Part shown: in pieces, positions 25,852 to 30,650 of the stretch
How positions within the stretch are numbered: the first letter of the stretch is position 1
Layout of the letters: each line of letters begins with the position of its first letter
Assembly (NCBI GenBank): GCA_002498365.1
Contig: DAHB01000005.1
Span: 1 to 30,650 of the forward strand
Length of the DNA stretch: 30,650 nt
Direction: 5' to 3'
Source of the DNA: Methanomassiliicoccaceae archaeon UBA421
GTDB taxonomy: Archaea; Thermoplasmatota; Thermoplasmata; Methanomassiliicoccales; Methanomethylophilaceae
Position numbers and translations under genes: made by a program
Notes under the pieces: model-generated
The model's input: the letters and a program-made list of their open reading frames with translations, nothing else
Database searches by the model: none
Told to the model about the DNA's origin: nothing

Positions 25852-27099
25852 ATGAGATATTTCGTCGAGTCCTACGGTTGCACCATGAACTACGGCGAGG
25901 GCGCCCAGCTCTCGGAACGTATGTCGGGCATGGGTTATGAGGAGGCCTCGTCCGCTGAGACGGCGGACGTGGTGATCTTGAACACCTGCACCGTGGTGGA
26001 CGCGACCGAAAAGAAAATGGTCAGGAGGATGACCGAGCTCAGAGGCTTGGGCAAAGAGGTCATCGTGACCGGTTGCATGGCCGAGGTGCAGCCGGGAAGA
26101 ATCTCCGTAAGACTTCCGGACTCTCTGATCATCCCCCCCAAGAATTACTCCGAGTTCTCAGACAAAGTCGGCAGCAAATATGGATGCTGGCACCCCTTGG
26201 ACAACAAGGAGACCGGCACCTCGGCGATATTGCCGATCGCACAGGGTTGCCTTGGCGCATGCTCCTACTGTATCACCCGTTTCGCGAGAGGGAAGCTGCT
26301 CAGCTACCCGGTGGATGAGCTGCTCGCCGAATTCGAAAAAAGGCTGAAGAGAGGAGCGAAGGAGATATTGGTCACGGCCCAGGACACCGCATGCTACGGC
26401 CGTGATATCGGCTCCAGTCTGCCGGAACTGCTGTCCGAGATGCTGGAATTGCCGGGAAACTTCAGGATACGCGTGGGTATGATGAACCCGGACTGGCTCG
26501 CTCCCATCGCCGACGGCCTTATGGATGTCTTCGAAGATCCCCGGGTCTATAGGTTCCTGCATGTACCGGTACAGAGCGGCAGCGACGTTGTACTGTCGGC
26601 CATGAGACGCGGGTATACCGCAGAGGAATACCTGTCACTGGTTGGAAACATACGTTCCAGGTACCCGGAGATCAGCATCTCCACCGATATGATAGCGGGC
26701 TTCCCGGGGGAGACGGAAGAAGACCACAGGAAGAGCGTGGACCTTCTGCGCGTCCTGAGGGCCGACACAGTGAACATCACCAGGTTCTCGCCCCGTCCGG
26801 GGACCAGGGCCGCAGAGATGGACCAGGTCAACGGTCGCCTGATAAAGGCACGTTCGACGGAACTTACCGATGTAAAGAACGAGGTGGAGCTTGCCAACAA
26901 CGAGGAGCTTATCGGCAGGACCTTCAGGGTGCTCGTCACCGAGGAAGGGAAAGAAGGTTCCGTGATAGCAAGGACCGACAACTACAGGCCCGTAGGTATG
27001 GCCGAGGACATACGGCTGGGGACGTTCTGCGAAGCCGAGATCACCGGATGCAGCCCCACATATCTCATCGGAAGAACGTTAAATAACCGAAGCGGATAA
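25852..27099 (+). CDS. tRNA threonylcarbamoyladenosine (t6A37) methylthiotransferase, archaeal MtaB type
   Basis: A 415-residue radical SAM methylthiotransferase that converts t6A at position 37 of ANN-decoding tRNAs to ms2t6A. The N-terminal UPF0004 domain has three cysteines for its auxiliary cluster, in YGCTMNYGEG (C10), LNTCTVVDATEKKM and TGCMAEV. The radical SAM triad is in GCLGACSYCITRFARG (CX3CX2C), followed by QSGSDVVLSAMRRGY and STDMIAGFPGETEED. A C-terminal TRAM domain ends the protein. This is the CDKAL1-like e-MtaB subgroup. It lies five bases behind aIF2-beta, whose gene also encodes a TRAM domain, and the tRNA-Gln promoter sits in its last codons. Confidence 0.93.
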   Translation: MRYFVESYGCTMNYGEGAQLSERMSGMGYEEASSAETADVVILNTCTVVDATEKKMVRRMTELRGLGKEVIVTGCMAEVQPGRISVRLPDSLIIPPKNYSEFSDKVGSKYGCWHPLDNKETGTSAILPIAQGCLGACSYCITRFARGKLLSYPVDELLAEFEKRLKRGAKEILVTAQDTACYGRDIGSSLPELLSEMLELPGNFRIRVGMMNPDWLAPIADGLMDVFEDPRVYRFLHVPVQSGSDVVLSAMRRGYTAEEYLSLVGNIRSRYPEISISTDMIAGFPGETEEDHRKSVDLLRVLRADTVNITRFSPRPGTRAAEMDQVNGRLIKARSTELTDVKNEVELANNEELIGRTFRVLVTEEGKEGSVIARTDNYRPVGMAEDIRLGTFCEAEITGCSPTYLIGRTLNNRSG

Positions 27100-27107
27100 C
27101 CGCCCAT

Positions 27108-27180
27108 AGTCCTGTAGTGTAGCGGTCAATCATGCTGGCCTTTGGAGCCGGCGACCCCGGTTCGAATCCGGGCAGGACTA
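27108..27180 (+). tRNA. tRNA-Gln (anticodon UUG)
   Basis: A cloverleaf of 73 bases. Acceptor stem AGTCCTG pairs with CAGGACT; the anticodon stem CTGGC/GCCGG holds the loop CTTTGGA (anticodon TTG); the T arm is CCCGG-TTCGAAT-CCGGG; discriminator A. CCA follows directly at 27181-27183, so the 3' end may be encoded, unlike in the tRNA-Ala. It starts eight bases after the MtaB stop. TTAAATAAC at 27080-27087, within the last MtaB codons, is at the right distance for its own promoter. No intron. Confidence 0.93.
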
Positions 27181-27202
27181 CCACTGAATTATCGGGCCTG
27201 GC

Positions 27203-27757
27203 TCATATGACGGCGAAAAGATTGGCCAGGCCGTACGAGGCGCCCAAGGCGACCAGAAGGGAGAATGTCGTCCTTGCCGCCGGGCCGATGCCGCGTGATC
27301 CGAGCGCCGTTCTGCCCTCCCTTGTCTTAAAGAAAGACCCGTAATTTACCCAGTAGCTGCCTACAGCCAACATTATGGCCGCTGGGATAAGGGACATGAA
27401 GAAGGGCACCAATATGAACTCCTCCGAGAAAAAAGCCCTATGCAGAAGGGACGAGGACACCATCAATCCTGTGAGGATATGCAGGACCCCATTTACCGTG
27501 CCGATCCTTCTTTCAGAGTACATCGACAGTTCCTCCCGGGACATGGACGAGAACTCTTTCAGCGTTCCGACGGGCCTGTGCCCCGATATCTCGTGGAGGC
27601 CCTCCGTTGCTATCACGGCCGAGAACGATGCGAAGAGGACCATCATGAAAGACTCCAGGGCGCCGGCCCGGGAAACTGTGATAAGATATGCCGCAAGAAG
27701 CAGAAAAAGTGCCCAGACGATGAAACCGGGATATACCGCCCTGACTCCTCCGACCAT
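27203..27757 (-). CDS. Hypothetical integral membrane protein
   Basis: A 184-residue protein not assigned to any family. About four to five hydrophobic segments can be seen, near residues 9-27, 35-52, 88-105, 115-137 and 163-182. Between the second and third is a polar stretch with HEISGHRPVGTLKEFSSMSREELSMYSERRIG, which has no metal motif that I recognise. No signal-peptide cleavage site is apparent. It lies alone between tRNA-Gln (convergent) and FprA (divergent). The ATG at 27757 has only a weak promoter-like stretch (ACATATTTCT, 27782-27791) in front. It is real by length and hydrophobic pattern, but has no known role. Confidence 0.65.
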   Translation of the reverse strand: MVGGVRAVYPGFIVWALFLLLAAYLITVSRAGALESFMMVLFASFSAVIATEGLHEISGHRPVGTLKEFSSMSREELSMYSERRIGTVNGVLHILTGLMVSSSLLHRAFFSEEFILVPFFMSLIPAAIMLAVGSYWVNYGSFFKTREGRTALGSRGIGPAARTTFSLLVALGASYGLANLFAVI

Positions 27758-27834
27758 ATCAGCCGATTATCGTTCCGATAGAAATATGTGCGGAAAACGG
27801 GGAAGATGTTTGAAAACGACCGGCGGACCTATAC

Positions 27835-27877
27835 GATAAATATCCGCCCCTCCATAGAACCGTCGTCTTAGGAGGTG
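27835..27877 (+). promoter_or_regulatory. fprA promoter and strong ribosome site
   Basis: GATAAATATC (27835-27844) is a plausible TATA box. GGAGGTG (27871-27877) lies five bases before a TTG codon at 27883 and decides that start, because no ATG is close by in frame. Confidence 0.5.
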
Positions 27878-27882
27878 CGTGC

Positions 27883-29070
27883 TTGAAAGAAAACATAAAG
27901 GGCAACGTAAGCTGGGTCGGATATTTGGACTGGGAGCTTCAGAAATTCCATGGAGACGACTTCACCATAACAAACGGATCGAGCCAGAATGCATATCTTG
28001 TCGAAGAGGGCAAGACCGTGCTCATTGATACCGTCTGGACGCCGCACAGGTCGGAGTTCGTCGACAATCTCAGGAAAGAAGTCGGCCTGGAGAACATAGA
28101 CATGGTGGTGATGAACCACGGGGAGGCCGACCATTCCGGAGCGCTACCTGAACTGATGAAAGAGCTCTCCGACGTACCGATATACTGCACCGCCAACGCC
28201 GTTAAGAGCCTGGAAGGCCAATACGGCAAGAAAGGATGGGACCTGAGGACAGTGAAGACCGGCGACTCGGTGGACATAGGCAACGGGAAGAAGTTTGTTT
28301 TCATCGAGATGAGGATGCTCCACTGGCCGGACAGCATGGCGACCTATCTTACGGGCGACAACATACTATTCTCGAACGATGCCTTCGGACAGCATTTCGC
28401 CGTGGGAGGGCTATTCAACGACACTGCGGACCTGTGTCTGCTTGAAAAGGAAGCGATGAGATATTATGCGAACATACTCAATCCGTTCTCGTCCTTCGTC
28501 ACCAAGAAGATCGACGAGATTAGGTCCATGGGTCTGCCGATAGATATGATCGCCCCGAGCCACGGTGCCATATGGAGGGATGAGCCGATGCAGATCGTCC
28601 GGAAATATTCCGAATGGGCTGCCGGATACAGGGAAGACCAGCTTACGATAGTCTATGACACCATGTGGGAGGGCACCGCCGCCATCGCCCACGGGATCGC
28701 TGCGGCGGCAGGGAGGATCAGCCCGGAGACCATGGTGAAGGTGTTCAACTGCTCCAAGGCCGACAAGAGCGAGATCATGGCCGAGGTCTTCAAGTCCAAG
28801 GCCGTAGCGGTGGGCTCCCCCACGGTAGTCGGCGATGTGCTGACAAGCGTCAGCGGAACCGTCCGCTACATGAAGTCCCTGAAGTTCAAAGGCAAGAAGG
28901 CCGGAGCGTTCGGATGCTACGGATGGAGCGGAGAGGGTGTGGCGGTTCTGAAAAAGGAGCTTGCGGAGGCGGGCTTCCAGGTAGTGGAGGAGAGCATCCG
29001 CTCGATGTGGAAGCCTGACGAGAAGGACCTGGCATCGGCCGAACAGCTGGCGAAGGCTCTGCTGAAGTGA
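27883..29070 (+). CDS. fprA: F420H2 oxidase / A-type flavoprotein (flavodiiron protein)
   Basis: A 395-residue flavodiiron protein that, in methanogens, reduces oxygen to water with reduced coenzyme F420. The N-terminal metallo-beta-lactamase-like domain binds the di-iron centre: H79-x-E81-x-D83-H84 in NHGEADHSG, the later MLHWPDSM segment, an aspartate in SNDAFGQH and the histidine of APSHGAIW. From about residue 255 a flavodoxin domain binds FMN (TIVYDTMWEGTAAIAHGI, AVGSPTVVGD, FGCYGWSGEG). Length and order fit the family. Translation starts at TTG with a strong GGAGGTG. There is no rubredoxin or reductase domain fused, which agrees with F420H2 as donor. It stands alone between an unknown membrane protein and the 16S region. 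Confidence 0.94.
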   Translation: MKENIKGNVSWVGYLDWELQKFHGDDFTITNGSSQNAYLVEEGKTVLIDTVWTPHRSEFVDNLRKEVGLENIDMVVMNHGEADHSGALPELMKELSDVPIYCTANAVKSLEGQYGKKGWDLRTVKTGDSVDIGNGKKFVFIEMRMLHWPDSMATYLTGDNILFSNDAFGQHFAVGGLFNDTADLCLLEKEAMRYYANILNPFSSFVTKKIDEIRSMGLPIDMIAPSHGAIWRDEPMQIVRKYSEWAAGYREDQLTIVYDTMWEGTAAIAHGIAAAAGRISPETMVKVFNCSKADKSEIMAEVFKSKAVAVGSPTVVGDVLTSVSGTVRYMKSLKFKGKKAGAFGCYGWSGEGVAVLKKELAEAGFQVVEESIRSMWKPDEKDLASAEQLAKALLK

Positions 29071-29100
29071 ATACCTCTGGCCCGTCGGCGAGGACGGCGT

Positions 29101-29136
29101 CCCGTCCATAAAGACGGGTCCGAGGGACGACCTCGG
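29101..29136 (+). terminator. Tandem hairpins after fprA
   Basis: Two perfect 6-bp stems in a row (CCCGTC/GACGGG and CCGAGG/CCTCGG), 30 bases after the fprA stop. T-rich sequence begins only after another 20 bases. They probably end or protect the fprA mRNA. Confidence 0.35.
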
Positions 29137-29324
29137 CCTGAGATGAGTTTGCAGCATTTTCACAGATCGTCGATTATCGAAGCGAAAAGCTGAAGATGAG
29201 CGCCTGAGGCTGTCGGAACGAAATTAAACCCGTCGATCTGCCATATTCGGCATGGCCCCGCCGATGCGGCGGCATACCTGAGTGCCCTTCCGCACGGATA
29301 GATCCCCGGCAGAACAAGATAAAA

Positions 29325-29351
29325 TGACATTAAAAGAGATAAAAAAATTCT
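29325..29351 (-). terminator. T-rich terminator region of the 16S transcript
   Basis: On the minus strand, about 140 bases past the mature 16S end, GAATTTTTTTATC and further T-runs follow one another. Archaeal RNA polymerase terminates at such tracts. The call is by position and composition only. Confidence 0.35.
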
Positions 29352-29460
29352 TATGACGTTCGATGCTACGTTTAGTGCATGGCAAGCTGCCAAGGAATCG
29401 CGGGAAATCCGTTTAGATTTCCTTGCTTATTTCGTTTTTTTACACACTTAGTTTTGGTTG

Positions 29461-29484
29461 AGGGTGGGGCGTGAGCCCCACCCT
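29461..29484 (-). other. Strong hairpin next to the 16S rRNA 3' end
   Basis: AGGGTGGGGC and GCCCCACCCT form a perfect 10-bp GC-rich stem with a four-base loop, starting four bases past the mature 3' end of 16S on the minus strand. No T-run follows directly. It may serve processing or protection of the 3' end rather than termination. Confidence 0.55.
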
Positions 29485-29488
29485 GCTT

Positions 29489-30650
<1,162 letters not shown>

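Larger units (their letters stand above)
29071..29488. other. Non-coding stretch between fprA and 16S rRNA
   Basis: About 420 bases with no gene I can support. It holds two tandem hairpins close behind fprA (CCCGTC/GACGGG at 29101-29118 and CCGAGG/CCTCGG at 29120-29136), an inverted repeat GGAAATC/GATTTCC (29403-29422) followed by a T-run on the plus strand (29433-29441), T-rich tracts on the minus strand around 29325-29350 that would stop 16S transcription, and a strong hairpin next to the 16S 3' end. No tRNA, 5S or known small RNA was recognised. Confidence 0.5.

Noticed and set aside
29160..29393. Open frame of 77 codons, minus strand, after fprA
   Set aside because: It includes T-tracts that look like a terminator region, has no ribosome site, and its composition is not convincing.

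Overview
The window comes from a euryarchaeon, most likely a host-associated member of the Methanomassiliicoccales (Methanomethylophilaceae type, in the Thermoplasmata branch). The evidence is of several kinds. The 16S and 23S rRNA genes are not adjacent. The information genes are archaeal: S12-S7-EF2-EF1A-S10, aIF2-beta, and an e-MtaB-type tRNA methylthiotransferase. Aromatic biosynthesis is archaeal, with an AroA' aldolase and a GHMP-type shikimate kinase. An FprA-type F420H2 oxidase is present, promoters carry TATA boxes, and no gene ends in UAG, as expected where UAG encodes pyrrolysine. The exact species cannot be fixed from this sequence alone.

Layout. 1-~2565: 5' part of a 23S rRNA gene, minus strand, with its own promoter near 2730. 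2876-4587: divergent DUF61 (UPF0216) gene and a full nifB with no other nif gene. 4672-6543: aroA' and a chorismate mutase-prephenate dehydrogenase fusion, behind a promoter with a palindromic putative operator. 6639-8408: a short bacterial-type alanyl-tRNA synthetase without the C-Ala domain, abutting a convergent MFS transporter (8409-9629). 9855-12149: a catalase / DUF454 membrane protein / PerR-Fur regulator operon with a dyad at the promoter. 12234-12306: tRNA-Ala(UGC). 12403-15013: shikimate kinase, chorismate synthase and a second, free-standing chorismate mutase. 15014-18749 (minus): ilvD followed by two PH-domain membrane proteins of the YdbS/YdbT type. 18859-23815 (minus): the str-type translation operon rpsL-rpsG-fusA-tuf-rpsJ, ending in a clear hairpin terminator. 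23969-25121 (minus): a PLP aminotransferase gene broken by two frameshifts. 25214-27099: aIF2-beta with a TRAM tail, then MtaB. 27108-27180: tRNA-Gln(UUG). 27203-27757 (minus): unknown membrane protein. 27883-29070: FprA. 29489-30650: 3' part of the 16S rRNA gene, minus strand.

The genes form a few working groups. One is aromatic amino-acid synthesis (aroA', tyrA fusion, aroK, aroC, chorismate mutase). One is branched-chain synthesis (ilvD). One is oxygen and peroxide defence (katA, perR, fprA). The last is translation (rRNAs, two tRNAs, AlaRS, MtaB, aIF2-beta, str operon). No CRISPR array, insertion sequence, integrase or phage gene was seen. The most distinctive observations are the putative operators at the aroA', MFS and katA promoters, the truncated bacterial-type AlaRS with a cysteine-rich insert, the orphan NifB, the complete absence of UAG stops, and the split rRNA operon that keeps its order and orientation across 27 kb.
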